64,000 nucleotides of DNA from Sporosarcina sp. ZBG7A. GTDB lineage: Bacteria; Bacillota; Bacilli; Bacillales_A; Planococcaceae. Both the position numbers and the translations under genes were made by a program. The stretch is from assembly GCF_000813425.1 (NCBI RefSeq), contig NZ_JWIB01000008.1, forward strand, positions 121,856 to 185,855, in the 5' to 3' direction. A model generated the notes under the pieces. The model made no database searches. It was not told where the DNA came from and saw only the letters and a list, made by a program, of their open reading frames with translations. Position 1 is the stretch's first letter, and each line of letters opens with the position of its first letter. Shown piece after piece: positions 20,518 to 30,027 of the stretch.

Positions 20518-20795
20518 TTGTTTATGCAGAGTGTTCGTTCATCATTCCAATGGCGGCTTCTCTAAAAGATAAACGTTCCGTGCTTAAACGAATGATCGAT
20601 CGTGTTAAAAATGGGTATAATGTTTCTATAGCTGAATTGGATCATCAAGATCTCTGGCAACGTACAACACTGGGTGTTGTCGCAATTGCCTCTTCAACGG
20701 AAGCCGCTGAACGTGAAATTCATCGCGTTCAGCGATTTCTTGAGTCCAATCCAGAGTGGGAACTAACTGAAATACAGATTGACTATCCAGGATAG
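20514..20795 (+). CDS. ylxP: DUF503 protein YlxP
   Basis: A 93-residue DUF503 protein; [39 protein letters not shown] is the family core. It is found between infB and rbfA across Bacillota and may assist ribosome assembly. The start is GTG 20514, overlapping the infB stop by 4 nt. Confidence 0.92.
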   Translation: MIVYAECSFIIPMAASLKDKRSVLKRMIDRVKNGYNVSIAELDHQDLWQRTTLGVVAIASSTEAAEREIHRVQRFLESNPEWELTEIQIDYPG

Positions 20796-20814
20796 TGAAG
20801 CGGGGTGAAACTCC

Positions 20815-21168
20815 ATGTCAATGCGTGTTAATCGAGTTGCAGAACAAATGAAAAAAGAGCTCGGTGACATTATAGGCCAACGTCTAAAAGATCCTCGCAT
20901 TGGTTTCGTCACAGTTACCGATGTGGAAGTAACAGGGGATCTACAACAGGCAACGATCTATATTTCTGTTCTTGGAAAAGATTCTGAGAGAGAAGCGTCA
21001 CTAGAAGGGCTAAAGAAAGCAAAAGGATTCATCCGCTCTGAAATTGGAAAACGAATCCGTTTAAGAAAAACACCAGAGATCGATTTCGCGTTTGATGAAT
21101 CCGTCGCATACGGCAACCGAATCGAATCACTTCTACGTGAAGTGAAGGACGACGAGTCGGACAATTAA
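20815..21168 (+). CDS. rbfA: 30S ribosome-binding factor RbfA
   Basis: A 117-residue KH-fold protein required for 16S rRNA maturation and cold adaptation. The N-terminus [18 protein letters not shown] and the [20 protein letters not shown] segment are typical, as is [14 protein letters not shown] near the C-terminus. ATG 20815 has a GGGGTGA site; ATG 20821 is also possible. It is the last gene of the operon before a terminator. Confidence 0.96.
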   Translation: MSMRVNRVAEQMKKELGDIIGQRLKDPRIGFVTVTDVEVTGDLQQATIYISVLGKDSEREASLEGLKKAKGFIRSEIGKRIRLRKTPEIDFAFDESVAYGNRIESLLREVKDDESDN

Positions 21169-21170
21169 AC

Positions 21171-21210
21171 AAAAGGGATCGGTATCCAATTGGATTTCCG
21201 ATCCCTTTTT
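21171..21210 (+). terminator. Terminator after rbfA
   Basis: A 12-bp stem AAAAGGGATCGG/CCGATCCCTTTT with an inner ATCC/GGAT stem in the loop, then a T run. Confidence 0.88.
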
Positions 21211-21255
21211 ACGTTTACATAGCATTTAACTAGTTGGATAAGAGGAGGCGATGAA

Positions 21256-22203
21256 ATGGACGGAATCCTGCCGCTGTGGAAAGAAAAAGGGTTGACCTCA
21301 CATGATTGTGTATTTAAATTACGGAAAATTCTCCGCACGAAAAAAGTAGGGCATACAGGCACTCTTGACCCGAATGTAGAGGGTGTCCTTCCGATTTGCA
21401 TCGGCTCAGCCACTAAAGTCGCATCGTACATTACAGATTCAGGAAAAGAATACATTGCTGAAGTATTAATTGGAAAGGCAACCGAAACTGAAGATGCGGA
21501 TGGGGCTGTTGTTCAGGAGGATTTATCGGAAAAGGTAATCACTCGTGAACAAATCCTGCAAGCATTAGAATCTTTGACAGGTTCTATCACACAAATTCCA
21601 CCCATGTATTCTGCTGTTAAAGTAAATGGAAGAAAGCTTTACGAGTATGCAAGAAAAGGAATTGAAGTGGAACGCCCAGAACGGATAGTCCACATCCATG
21701 AAATCGAGTTAATAAGTGAAGATGAGCAATTCAAGGGAGTTGAGCCTCGTTTTACCATTAGAGTTTCTTGTGGTAAAGGGACGTACATCCGTACACTTGC
21801 AGTTCAAATAGGAGAAAAACTTGGGTATCCTGCTCATATGTCCCAATTAGTTAGAACGGCTTCTGGAACGTTTACACAAAATGACTGTCGCACGATTGAT
21901 GAAGTGCGCGAGATGCAAGATGCAGGTATTCTTGAAACGTTTTTAAAACCTTTGGAATCAGCATTAAATGGAATTGTTGAGGTGCAATTGGATGAAAATG
22001 AAGAACTGCTAACCAAGATTTTAAATGGCCAAGTTCTACCCCTTCATCCGATTTTCGATTCAGTAGACGAAGCCCTGTTTGTGTTAAACAGTAAAGCTCT
22101 AGCCGTGTACGCGCCTCATCCAGAAAAACAAGGGCTAATGAAACCGGTGAAAATGTTCCCGGTTAATAGAGCAGAGGAGGACAAGGACCGTGGAAATAAT
22201 TGA
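21256..22203 (+). CDS. truB: tRNA pseudouridine-55 synthase
   Basis: A 315-residue TruB making pseudouridine 55 in the T-loop of tRNAs. The catalytic Asp is D38 in GHTGTLDPNVEGVLP; KVNGRKLYEYARKGIEVERP and SCGKGTYIRTLA are the other conserved blocks. The C-terminus carries a PUA-like domain. ATG 21256 follows GAGGAGGCG. It overlaps ribF by 14 nt. Confidence 0.97.
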   Translation: MDGILPLWKEKGLTSHDCVFKLRKILRTKKVGHTGTLDPNVEGVLPICIGSATKVASYITDSGKEYIAEVLIGKATETEDADGAVVQEDLSEKVITREQILQALESLTGSITQIPPMYSAVKVNGRKLYEYARKGIEVERPERIVHIHEIELISEDEQFKGVEPRFTIRVSCGKGTYIRTLAVQIGEKLGYPAHMSQLVRTASGTFTQNDCRTIDEVREMQDAGILETFLKPLESALNGIVEVQLDENEELLTKILNGQVLPLHPIFDSVDEALFVLNSKALAVYAPHPEKQGLMKPVKMFPVNRAEEDKDRGNN

Positions 22204-23137
22204 GTTGCAAGTTGACCATGGGATCGTTCAAAATATTGACAAAGAATTCTCAGTAGCTATCGGTTTTTTCGATGGATTGCATGAAGGTCATCAGACAGTC
22301 ATACAACGCGCCATTGACACATCAAAACAACTAGATGTTTTACCAGCTGTCATGACATTCAATCCGCATCCATCTCATCTATTTTCGGGTGAAAAAGGAA
22401 AGATTGGTTACATCACGCCTTTGGAAGAGAAAAAGAGGATTCTTAATGAAATGGGCATAGACACATTGTTTATCGTTACATTTGATCGTGGCCTTGCTGA
22501 CTTGACGCCGGAAGAATTTGTTGACCAAGTGTTGAAAAAGTTGAATGTGCGTCATGTAACAGCTGGTTTTGACTTTACATTTGGTGCAAAAGGTAAAGGA
22601 ACAATGGATCAGATGGCTTCTCTAGCGAATGGAGCATTTGGTACGACACAGGTAGAAAAAGTTGCTGAGAATGATGAAAAAATTTCATCCACACGTATCC
22701 GCAAGTTACTGGCAGAAGGAGATGTAGCAAAAACTGCATCGTTACTTGGCAGACCATTTCGTTCAATCGGCAAAGTAGTAGATGGGGATAAGCGTGGTAG
22801 GCAGCTTGGTTTTCCAACCGCAAATATTATCCCGGGTGCTGAACTCATAGTTCCGCAAAATGGAGTCTATGCAGTTCGATTTACAGTAGACGGCACTACT
22901 TATGATGGAGTTTGTAATATCGGCGTTAAGCCAACCTTTGATCATCCTGATGAGGCACGAAAAACGATTGAAGTGAATGTCTTCAATTTTGATGGAGATC
23001 TATACGGCAAACAAGGAATTGTTGACTGGATTGCCCATATTAGACCTGAACAGAAATTCGATTCAATTGAAATGCTAAAAAATCAAATTGCGAAAGATAA
23101 AGAAACCGCAAAAAAGATTCTTTCTGAAAAAGACTGA
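22190..23137 (+). CDS. ribF: Bifunctional riboflavin kinase/FAD synthetase
   Basis: A 315-residue enzyme that phosphorylates riboflavin and adenylates FMN (B. subtilis RibC). The N-terminal nucleotidyltransferase has GFFDGLHEGH (residues 25-34, with the HxGH-type motif at 31-34) and SSTRIRKLL. The C-terminal kinase has GDKRGRQLGFPTANI. The start is GTG 22190, 9 nt after GAGGAGG, inside the end of truB. No FMN riboswitch lies upstream. Confidence 0.96.
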   Translation: MEIIELQVDHGIVQNIDKEFSVAIGFFDGLHEGHQTVIQRAIDTSKQLDVLPAVMTFNPHPSHLFSGEKGKIGYITPLEEKKRILNEMGIDTLFIVTFDRGLADLTPEEFVDQVLKKLNVRHVTAGFDFTFGAKGKGTMDQMASLANGAFGTTQVEKVAENDEKISSTRIRKLLAEGDVAKTASLLGRPFRSIGKVVDGDKRGRQLGFPTANIIPGAELIVPQNGVYAVRFTVDGTTYDGVCNIGVKPTFDHPDEARKTIEVNVFNFDGDLYGKQGIVDWIAHIRPEQKFDSIEMLKNQIAKDKETAKKILSEKD

Positions 23138-23140
23138 CGG

Positions 23141-23169
23141 TTGCAAGGGGAAGTTGCGCATGCTATGAT
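23141..23169 (+). promoter_or_regulatory. Promoter for rpsO
   Basis: TTGCAA (23141-23146), a 17-nt spacer, and TATGAT (23164-23169), immediately after the ribF stop. Confidence 0.65.
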
Positions 23170-23262
23170 AGGTGAGTGTACAGTGTACACGAACCTTTCC
23201 TTGGCATAACGATTCACCAACGTATGCTTGGGACTTGGGGATATTAAAGAATGGGAGGTGAC
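23170..23262 (+). promoter_or_regulatory. Putative S15-binding leader of rpsO
   Basis: The leader begins with a stem AGGT-GA-GTGTAC/GTACAC-GA-ACCT around an AGT loop (23170-23196). Two symmetric GA bulges suggest tandem non-canonical pairs. Ribosomal S15 mRNAs in Bacillaceae are autoregulated through structured leaders, so a similar role is plausible but not shown. Confidence 0.45.
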
Positions 23263-23266
23263 TAGG

Positions 23267-23536
23267 ATGGCTATTACACAAGAGCGTAAACATGAATTGA
23301 TCAACGAATTCAAGATTCATGAAAACGACACAGGGTCTGCAGATGTTCAGATCGCTATCCTTACTGAAGAGATCAACAACTTGAACGAGCACTTGCGTTC
23401 ACACAAGAAGGATAACCACTCACGCCGCGGTCTTTATAAGATGGTCGGTACACGTCGTCGTCTTTTGAAATTCTTGCGTGAAACAGAAGTTGCACGTTAC
23501 CGTGATCTAATCGCTAAACTCGGCCTACGCCGTTAA
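23267..23536 (+). CDS. rpsO: Ribosomal protein uS15
   Basis: An 89-residue S15 protein with the standard N-terminus [24 protein letters not shown] and the [15 protein letters not shown] signature that contacts 16S rRNA. ATG 23267 is used (GGGAGGTG upstream); the longer frame from 23228 lies in the leader. It stands between its own promoter and a strong terminator, ahead of pnp. Confidence 0.98.
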   Translation: MAITQERKHELINEFKIHENDTGSADVQIAILTEEINNLNEHLRSHKKDNHSRRGLYKMVGTRRRLLKFLRETEVARYRDLIAKLGLRR

Positions 23537-23548
23537 TATTGACAACCG

Positions 23549-23574
23549 AAAAAGCGGGCTTTGCCCGCTTTTTT
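23549..23574 (+). terminator. Terminator after rpsO
   Basis: Stem AAAAAGCGGGC/GCCCGCTTTTT with a TTT-type loop and a T run. Confidence 0.9.
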
Positions 23575-23721
23575 CTATGCAAACGGACGGTTTTTCAGAC
23601 GCCTTTGCTCCCTAAACCCCATTACTTAATGAAATATTTCGCAAACCATTGCTTAATTTGATACACTATTACGTAATACATACTACGTATACACTGGATG
23701 TAAATCGAGAGGAGATCAATC

Positions 23722-25839
23722 ATGACAGAACATAAAAAGTTTACAATGGATTGGGCTGGCAGAGAGCTCACCATCGAAACAGGACAGCTCGCTAAGCAAG
23801 CAAACGGGGCTGTTTTCGTACGCTACGGAGAAACGACAGTCCTCTCTACTGCAACAGCTTCTAAAAAGCCAAAAGCATTGGATTTCTTCCCCCTTACTGT
23901 GAATTATGAAGAACGTCTATATGCAGTTGGTAAAATCCCAGGAGGATTCATCAAGCGTGAAGGACGTCCTTCTGAAAAAGCAATTTTGACGAGCCGTTTA
24001 ATTGACCGTCCAATTAGACCTCTATTTCCTGAAGGATTCCGTAATGACTTGCAAGTAATTTCACTTGTAATGTCAGTGGATCAAGACTGTTCGTCAGAAA
24101 TGGCAGCAATGATCGGTTCATCACTTGCAATTTCCATTTCAGATATTCCATTTGATGGTCCAATTGCAGGCGTTCAAATTGGTCGTTTAAATGGCGAATT
24201 CATCGTCAATCCTACACCAACACAACTTGAAGCAAGCGAGCTTGACCTTGTTGTAGCCGGTACAAAAGATGCAATCAATATGGTTGAAGCAGGCGCGAAA
24301 GAAGTGTCTGAAGATATTATGTTGGAAGCAATCATGTTTGGTCATGATGAAATCAAAAAACTCGTTGCCTTCCAAGAGAAAATCATTGCAGAAGTAGGCA
24401 AAGAAAAGATGGAGATCGAATTGTTCCAACTCGATCAGGATCTTGTTGCATCGATTAAAGAGAGCTGTAATAGCGACTTAGTCCAAGCAATTCAGACTGA
24501 AGAAAAGCATGCACGTGAAGAAGCAATCACTGCAGTGAAAAACGAAGTGATTGCACGTTACGAAGAAAACGAAGCGGATGACGCGACGATGAAGCAAGTT
24601 CGTAACGTCTTAGAAAAGCTTGTGAAGGACGAAGTACGTCGTCTAATTACAGATGAAAAAGTACGTCCAGATGGTCGTGGACTTGAAGAAATCCGTCCAC
24701 TATCTTCAGAAACAGGCATTCTTCCTAGAGCGCACGGTTCAGGTCTATTTACACGCGGACAAACTCAAGCGCTTAGCGTATGTACACTAGGTGCACTCGG
24801 TGAAGTACAAATTATTGATGGGCTGGGGCTGGAAGAAACAAAACGCTTCATGCACCACTATAACTTCCCGAACTTCAGTGTTGGAGAAACAGGTCCAATC
24901 CGCGCTCCAGGTCGTCGTGAAATTGGTCACGGTGCACTGGGAGAGCGCGCACTTTCAACAATTATTCCAGATGAAAAAGAGTTCCCATATACAATTCGTC
25001 TTGTTGCTGAAGTTCTTGAATCTAACGGTTCTTCATCTCAGGCATCGATTTGTGCATCCACTATGGCTATGATGAATGCAGGTGTTCCAATCAAAGCTCC
25101 AGTTGCAGGAATTGCAATGGGACTTGTGAAAAAAGGAGACAACTACTCAGTACTGTCTGATATCCAAGGAATGGAAGACCACCTAGGAGATATGGACTTT
25201 AAAGTAGCGGGTACTTCTGAAGGAATTACAGCACTTCAAATGGATATTAAAATCGATGGTCTTTCACGACAAATCTTAGAAGAAGCTTTGGCACAAGCAA
25301 AAATCGGCCGTATGAAAATTCTTGGTCATATGCTTGAAACGATTGCACAGCCAGCACAAGAGCTTTCGAAATATGCTCCTAAGATTATTATGATTCATAT
25401 CAATCCAGACAAGATCCGTGATGTTATCGGACCTGGTGGAAAAGTTATCAACAAGATTATTGAAGAAACTGGCGTGAAAATCGATACAGAACAAGATGGG
25501 ACAATCTACATTTCGTCTCCTGATTCTGAGATGAACGACAAAGCGAAGAAGATGATTGAAAACATCGTCCGCGAAGCAAAAGTCGGAGAATATTACATGG
25601 CAAAAGTGAAACGCATTGAAAAATTCGGTGCTTTCCTTGAGTTATTCCCAGGAAAAGATGGATTGCTCCACATTTCCGAAATTCAAGAAGAACGTACGAA
25701 AGCAGTAGAAGACGTTATGAAATTGGGTGACGAACTCTTCGTCAAAGTCATCGAAATTGACAACCAAGGTCGCGTTAACTTATCTCGTAAAATTGTCATA
25801 AAAGAAGAAAAAGAAAAAGCAGAACAAAAAGGCGAGTAA
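23722..25839 (+). CDS. pnp: Polynucleotide phosphorylase
   Basis: A 705-residue 3'-5' phosphorolytic exoribonuclease, the main mRNA-degrading exonuclease in Bacillus. Two RNase PH domains flank an all-helical domain. The catalytic core shows [19 protein letters not shown]. The C-terminus has a KH domain ([16 protein letters not shown]) and an S1 domain ([19 protein letters not shown]). It follows the rpsO terminator by 147 nt, in which I found no convincing promoter. The start has GAGAGGAGA. Confidence 0.98.
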   Translation: MTEHKKFTMDWAGRELTIETGQLAKQANGAVFVRYGETTVLSTATASKKPKALDFFPLTVNYEERLYAVGKIPGGFIKREGRPSEKAILTSRLIDRPIRPLFPEGFRNDLQVISLVMSVDQDCSSEMAAMIGSSLAISISDIPFDGPIAGVQIGRLNGEFIVNPTPTQLEASELDLVVAGTKDAINMVEAGAKEVSEDIMLEAIMFGHDEIKKLVAFQEKIIAEVGKEKMEIELFQLDQDLVASIKESCNSDLVQAIQTEEKHAREEAITAVKNEVIARYEENEADDATMKQVRNVLEKLVKDEVRRLITDEKVRPDGRGLEEIRPLSSETGILPRAHGSGLFTRGQTQALSVCTLGALGEVQIIDGLGLEETKRFMHHYNFPNFSVGETGPIRAPGRREIGHGALGERALSTIIPDEKEFPYTIRLVAEVLESNGSSSQASICASTMAMMNAGVPIKAPVAGIAMGLVKKGDNYSVLSDIQGMEDHLGDMDFKVAGTSEGITALQMDIKIDGLSRQILEEALAQAKIGRMKILGHMLETIAQPAQELSKYAPKIIMIHINPDKIRDVIGPGGKVINKIIEETGVKIDTEQDGTIYISSPDSEMNDKAKKMIENIVREAKVGEYYMAKVKRIEKFGAFLELFPGKDGLLHISEIQEERTKAVEDVMKLGDELFVKVIEIDNQGRVNLSRKIVIKEEKEKAEQKGE

Positions 25840-25852
25840 TTTATATCGCAAG

Positions 25853-25890
25853 AAGCCTCCCTCCCACAGTTGTGAGAGCGGGGCTTTTTT
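25853..25890 (+). terminator. Terminator after pnp
   Basis: AAGCCTC pairs with GGGGCTT (T-G pairs allowed), with an inner CTC.CACA/TGTGAG stem, followed by six T. Confidence 0.8.
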
Positions 25891-25917
25891 GTTTATGTAG
25901 AATCGGGAGGCACAACA

Positions 25918-27147
25918 ATGGTAACTATACAAACATTAGAAAATGGCGTAAGGGTCGTAAGTGAAGCTATATCCCACGCCCGTTCGGTATCTCTTGGGAT
26001 ATGGGTAAAAGTAGGGTCTTCCGAAGAACTAAACGGTGAGGAAGGCATTGCACATTTCATTGAGCACATGCTCTTTAAAGGCACCACGTCCCTGACAGCA
26101 AAAGAAATCGCACAACAATTTGATCGATTTGGAGGTGATATCAACGCCTTTACAACAAAGGAAGCGACTTGTTTCTACGCAACCGTTTTAGAAGATCGCG
26201 CAGAAGACGCAGCCCGCATTTTAGCAGATATGCTGTTGAATTCTAAATTAGATGAGTTGGAAATGGCAAAAGAAAAATCCGTTATTATCGACGAGCTCGC
26301 ATCCGTTGAGGATTCGCCAGAAGAAGATGCGGATGAGCGCTTATGGGCACTCATGTATCCCGACCATTCCATAGGTAAACCGATTGGCGGTACACCAGGG
26401 CGTGTTCAGTCTTTTACTAGGCAGAACCTTGTCTCATTCATGAATCGTTTTTATACACCGGACCGGATTGTCATTTCTGTTGCAGGGAATTTTGATAATT
26501 CCTTGTTACAAGCGATTGAGCAACTATTTGGGACATTTAGCAAGCCCATTTCAAACGAGCCACGCCCAACTTTGAAACAGGCTACTTTCAAAAGTAGAGA
26601 AGGACGAAAATCAAAAGATATCGAGCAATCTCATCTGTTCTTAGGCTATCCTGGACTTCCCCTCAAGCACCCTGACATATACAGCTTGGCATTGCTCGAT
26701 AGTATTCTTGGAGGAACTATGTCATCGCGATTGTTCCAAGAAGTGAGAGAAGAAAAAGGTTTGGCGTACTCGGTTTACTCTTACTATGCTTCTCATGCAG
26801 ATGAAGGTGCATTCGTCATTGGTTGCGCAGCTTCTCCAGAGAACGAACAACAGTTATTTGAAACCGTTCAATCCGTTATTCACGAGATCATCGAGCGTGG
26901 AGTAACTGCTGAAGAACTCAGAAATGCAAAAGAACAAATGCGCGGAAGTTACTTAATCGGATTAGAGAGTACAGAAGCAAGAATGCATCGAAATGGTAAT
27001 AACGAGTTGATCCTTGGTGAACATCGTTCGGAAGAAGAAATCATCGCTCGGATCCAAGCTGTTACGACAAAAGACGTAGCGGAAATGGCAAATACGTTGC
27101 TAGGGAATGCACCTGCAATATCCATTCTTTCTCCAAATCAAGACTAA
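25918..27147 (+). CDS. mlpA: M16-family zinc protease (MlpA/YmxG)
   Basis: A 409-residue processing-peptidase-like enzyme. The inverted zinc motif HFIEH is at residues 46-50, with the usual NAFTTKEATCFYATV segment after it. The C-terminal half has the R/Y pair of M16 proteases (SSRLFQEVREEKGLAYSVYS). B. subtilis has it at the same place, but with ylxY between pnp and mlpA, which is absent here. Only 27 nt separate it from the pnp terminator, so read-through is likely. Confidence 0.93.
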   Translation: MVTIQTLENGVRVVSEAISHARSVSLGIWVKVGSSEELNGEEGIAHFIEHMLFKGTTSLTAKEIAQQFDRFGGDINAFTTKEATCFYATVLEDRAEDAARILADMLLNSKLDELEMAKEKSVIIDELASVEDSPEEDADERLWALMYPDHSIGKPIGGTPGRVQSFTRQNLVSFMNRFYTPDRIVISVAGNFDNSLLQAIEQLFGTFSKPISNEPRPTLKQATFKSREGRKSKDIEQSHLFLGYPGLPLKHPDIYSLALLDSILGGTMSSRLFQEVREEKGLAYSVYSYYASHADEGAFVIGCAASPENEQQLFETVQSVIHEIIERGVTAEELRNAKEQMRGSYLIGLESTEARMHRNGNNELILGEHRSEEEIIARIQAVTTKDVAEMANTLLGNAPAISILSPNQD

Positions 27148-27216
27148 TGAAACGGATTGTCAGCTTTTCACATGTTCAATCATAGACTAGTTGTAAAGAG
27201 ACTAGGAGGAATGCAT

Positions 27217-27489
27217 GTGCTATTGTCTGAGCTCGCTCAAAAAGAATTGATTCAAGTGGAAGAGGGCATCCGTTACGGGTTTTTAGCGGATACGGATTTG
27301 TTATTCGATCGCTCGAGCGGTAATATTATTGGATTTGAAATTCGTGATCGAGCGAGTAAAATACCATTTCTGCAGAAGAAAGAAGGGTCAAAACAATATA
27401 TTCCTTGGAGCGAAATCGTGTTGATTGGCGAACACCGAATTTTATTTGGTCGTACTCACTTATTGGATGGGGCAGAATTTGATGAGTGA
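27217..27489 (+). CDS. ymxH: YlmC/YmxH family PRC-barrel protein
   Basis: A small (90-residue) PRC-barrel-like protein. LLSELAQKELIQVEEG and YIPWSEIVLIGEHRILF match the YlmC/YmxH sporulation family, whose molecular role is unknown. GTG 27217 is chosen because AGGAGG lies 7 nt upstream and the N-terminus then aligns with B. subtilis YmxH; ATG 27211 is only 1 nt from the ribosome site. It overlaps dpaA by 8 nt, suggesting coupling to dipicolinate synthesis. Confidence 0.82.
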   Translation: MLLSELAQKELIQVEEGIRYGFLADTDLLFDRSSGNIIGFEIRDRASKIPFLQKKEGSKQYIPWSEIVLIGEHRILFGRTHLLDGAEFDE

Positions 27490-28261
27490 AGCGCGTTGGC
27501 TGTTGATTGGTTCTGATCTTCGAATAGAAGAATGTGCCCGTATGTTCAAAGAAAAAGGTTTGGATGTTACTGTTCATTTAAAAGATGAAGTTACAGATGA
27601 GCTTACAAACAAGATTGCTACAATTCATCCCACCCATATTGTGTTGCCGATACAAGGAGTGAAAGGGATGCTCGACTCAAAGCTATTTTCCAAAGGAACT
27701 GTATTTTTCACAGGTATTATTCCTGGAATCCAGAAAATGGCATTGAAATCCGAAGGTCATTTTGTATCGAGTTATTTAAGTGATGAACGATTTGTTTGGA
27801 ATAATGCTCTACTCACGGCAGAAGGGTTCGTGAAAGAATTTTATCTGGAAACAAACACGCCAATTGCAAGCACCCATTTTCAAATAGCTGGTTTTGGAAG
27901 AGTCGGAAGAATGCTTGCTCACGTTCTCTCGGCATCTGGAGCGAAACTAACGGTTTTTGCAAGATCAGAAGCTCAACTCGGAGAAGCTGAAGCCTTGGGA
28001 TTTGAAGTGAAAAATCTATCGCCAGATGTTGAATTCAAACCTGGTTTTCTGATAAACACCATTCCATCGCAATGGCTAGCTATACAGCCAGAAGATACTT
28101 TGCGAGTGTTTGATCTGGCATCTAAGCCCGGGTGCCTAAAGCCCGGAATGTCCTCTGCATACTATACGTTACACCTCGGTCTGCCGGGAAAACATTTCCC
28201 GCAAAGAGCAGCAAGCTATTTGGCAGATACAATTTTGAGGATGTGCAGAGGAAAGGAGTAA
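27482..28261 (+). CDS. dpaA: Dipicolinate synthase subunit A
   Basis: DpaA (SpoVFA) with DpaB oxidises dihydrodipicolinate to dipicolinic acid for the spore core. The C-terminal Rossmann fold has QIAGFGRVGRMLAHVLSASGAKLTVFAR, then NTIPSQWL and VFDLASKPGC, all family features. At 259 residues it is about 40 shorter than B. subtilis DpaA (297), the loss being in the N-terminal domain. ATG 27482 lies inside ymxH; no earlier start keeps family similarity. dpaB follows after 4 nt. Confidence 0.88.
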   Translation: MSEARWLLIGSDLRIEECARMFKEKGLDVTVHLKDEVTDELTNKIATIHPTHIVLPIQGVKGMLDSKLFSKGTVFFTGIIPGIQKMALKSEGHFVSSYLSDERFVWNNALLTAEGFVKEFYLETNTPIASTHFQIAGFGRVGRMLAHVLSASGAKLTVFARSEAQLGEAEALGFEVKNLSPDVEFKPGFLINTIPSQWLAIQPEDTLRVFDLASKPGCLKPGMSSAYYTLHLGLPGKHFPQRAASYLADTILRMCRGKE

Positions 28262-28265
28262 AAAA

Positions 28266-28859
28266 ATGCTTGAAAACAAACGTATTGGATTGGGGATTAC
28301 AGCGTCCCATTGTACGTACGAAGAATTGTTGCCGATGATTACTAAACTTCAAGACGCAGGGGCAACGGTTGTACCTGTCATTACTCATTCTGTCCTTACA
28401 GCAGCTACACGTTTCGGTACTGGAGAAGAATGGATTGAAAAGATCGAGCGGGCAACTGGAGAAAAAGTGATTTCTTCAATTGCGGGCGCTGAACCTTTTG
28501 GTCCATCCACTCCGGTCGACTGCATGATTATCGCTCCACTTACTGGGAATTCGATGAGCCGCTTTGCGAACGCTGCTACCGATTCTCCTGTTCTCATGGC
28601 TGCTAAAGCGACGTTACGTAACTATTCACCAGTTCTTCTCGGGATCTCAACTAATGACGCACTGGGATTGAATGCAGCTAATCTAGTCAAATTATTAAAC
28701 ATGAAAAATGTGTTCTTCATCCCATTCGGTCAAGACGATCCCTTTAAAAAACCAAACTCCCTCATTAGCGACTTTTCATTAATTGTTGAAGCAGCAGCAG
28801 CAGCCATTGGAAAGGAACAGCTCCAGCCTCTATTGATACTTCATTCTTCTGAAAAATAA
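28266..28859 (+). CDS. dpaB: Dipicolinate synthase subunit B (flavoprotein fold)
   Basis: A 197-residue DpaB (SpoVFB; 200 in B. subtilis), a UbiX/flavoprotein-like subunit. Recognisable segments are GLGITASHCTYEELLP near the N-terminus, CMIIAPLTGNSMSRFANAATDSPVLMAAKA, and GISTNDALGLNAANL. It is expected to be expressed in the mother cell late in sporulation; I saw no clear sigma-K promoter upstream of dpaA. Confidence 0.95.
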   Translation: MLENKRIGLGITASHCTYEELLPMITKLQDAGATVVPVITHSVLTAATRFGTGEEWIEKIERATGEKVISSIAGAEPFGPSTPVDCMIIAPLTGNSMSRFANAATDSPVLMAAKATLRNYSPVLLGISTNDALGLNAANLVKLLNMKNVFFIPFGQDDPFKKPNSLISDFSLIVEAAAAAIGKEQLQPLLILHSSEK

Positions 28860-28861
28860 AA

Positions 28862-28890
28862 CCACCGATTATTCAATGTTATGGTATAAT
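28862..28890 (+). promoter_or_regulatory. Promoter for asd-dapA
   Basis: A perfect TATAAT (28885-28890) preceded by TGG (extended -10). The -35 position (CCACCG) does not match, so the promoter relies on the -10. Confidence 0.55.
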
Positions 28891-28957
28891 TCCTGCAATA
28901 CGAATTATCGATGTTCTCATTTTTTGTGAGTCATCGTGTTAGCGAAGGAGAATCATT

Positions 28958-30004
28958 ATGCAAACTTATACAGTTGCGATTGTTGGTGCAACAGGCGCAG
29001 TGGGCGCGAAAATACTCGATAAACTTATTGAACGGGCTTTCCCGTTCCGTTCAGTAAAGTTGTTGGCTTCATCCCGATCAGCGGGTACTGTTATTCAAGC
29101 AGGTGGAAGATTATTCACTATCGAAGAAGCGAAACCAGAGTCATTCAATGGCGTCGATTTTGCTTTTTTCAGTGCGGGAGGGGCAATTTCAGAACAACTT
29201 GCAACTGAAGCCACTCGTAGAGGGACCATTGTGATCGATAACACTAGTGCGTTCAGAATGGATGCAGAGGTTCCACTAGTTGTCCCTGAAGTGAATCCTA
29301 AAGCGTTGAACACCCATAACGGGTTGATCGCAAATCCTAACTGTTCAACGATTCAAATGGTCGTTGCACTTAATCCCGTAAAAGAAGCGTTTGGCATTAA
29401 GAAAATAATTGTATCTACGTATCAAGCGGTTTCTGGTGCTGGAGCAGATGCGATATTGGAATTAAAATCGCAAAGTGGACAATTTGACAGCAGAGCAGAA
29501 AATTCAGCGTCACAGCTGCCGAGTGCTGGTGCTGCACGACATTATCCAATCGCGTTTAACGCGATTCCGCAAATCGATTCTTTTGACGATATGGGTTATA
29601 CGAAAGAAGAATGGAAAATGATCAATGAAACGAAAAAAATATTCAATGATCCATCCATTGCTGTATCCGCAACTTGCGTAAGGTTGCCGGTCGTCAACGG
29701 GCATTCAGAATCAGTATACGTGGAGATAGATAAAGAAGGTATTACAGCGGAGGAATTCAGTCGAGCGATTGCAAAAGCTCCAGGTGTGGTCGTTCAAGAT
29801 AATCCTTCAACGCAAACGTATCCGATGCCACTTTTTGCGGAAAACAAGGACGATGTCTATGTTGGACGTATTCGGAAAGATCCAGATCATCCAAGAGGCT
29901 TTCACTTGTGGGTTGTCGCGGATAACTTATTGAAGGGTGCTGCGTTAAACTCTGTTCAAATTGCAGAACAGCTCCTTAAAAATCGCGACGCACAAAACAA
30001 CTAG
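28958..30004 (+). CDS. asd: Aspartate-semialdehyde dehydrogenase
   Basis: A 348-residue enzyme reducing aspartyl phosphate to aspartate semialdehyde, the branch point to lysine, diaminopimelate, dipicolinate, threonine and methionine. The NADP loop is IVGATGAVGAKIL (residues 8-20) and the active-site Cys is C129 in NPNCSTIQM. The start follows GAAGGAGAA. The adjacent dapG of B. subtilis is missing; dapA follows after 23 nt. Confidence 0.97.
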   Translation: MQTYTVAIVGATGAVGAKILDKLIERAFPFRSVKLLASSRSAGTVIQAGGRLFTIEEAKPESFNGVDFAFFSAGGAISEQLATEATRRGTIVIDNTSAFRMDAEVPLVVPEVNPKALNTHNGLIANPNCSTIQMVVALNPVKEAFGIKKIIVSTYQAVSGAGADAILELKSQSGQFDSRAENSASQLPSAGAARHYPIAFNAIPQIDSFDDMGYTKEEWKMINETKKIFNDPSIAVSATCVRLPVVNGHSESVYVEIDKEGITAEEFSRAIAKAPGVVVQDNPSTQTYPMPLFAENKDDVYVGRIRKDPDHPRGFHLWVVADNLLKGAALNSVQIAEQLLKNRDAQNN

Positions 30005-30027
30005 ATAACTGAAAAGGAAGGGTGCGC

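Noticed and set aside
22140..22189. FMN riboswitch before ribF
   Set aside because: ribF starts inside truB; there is no leader and no RFN-like sequence.
23575..23721. Promoter for pnp in the 147-nt gap
   Set aside because: Several TTG and TA-rich hexamers occur, but none combine at 16-18-nt spacing with acceptable matches.
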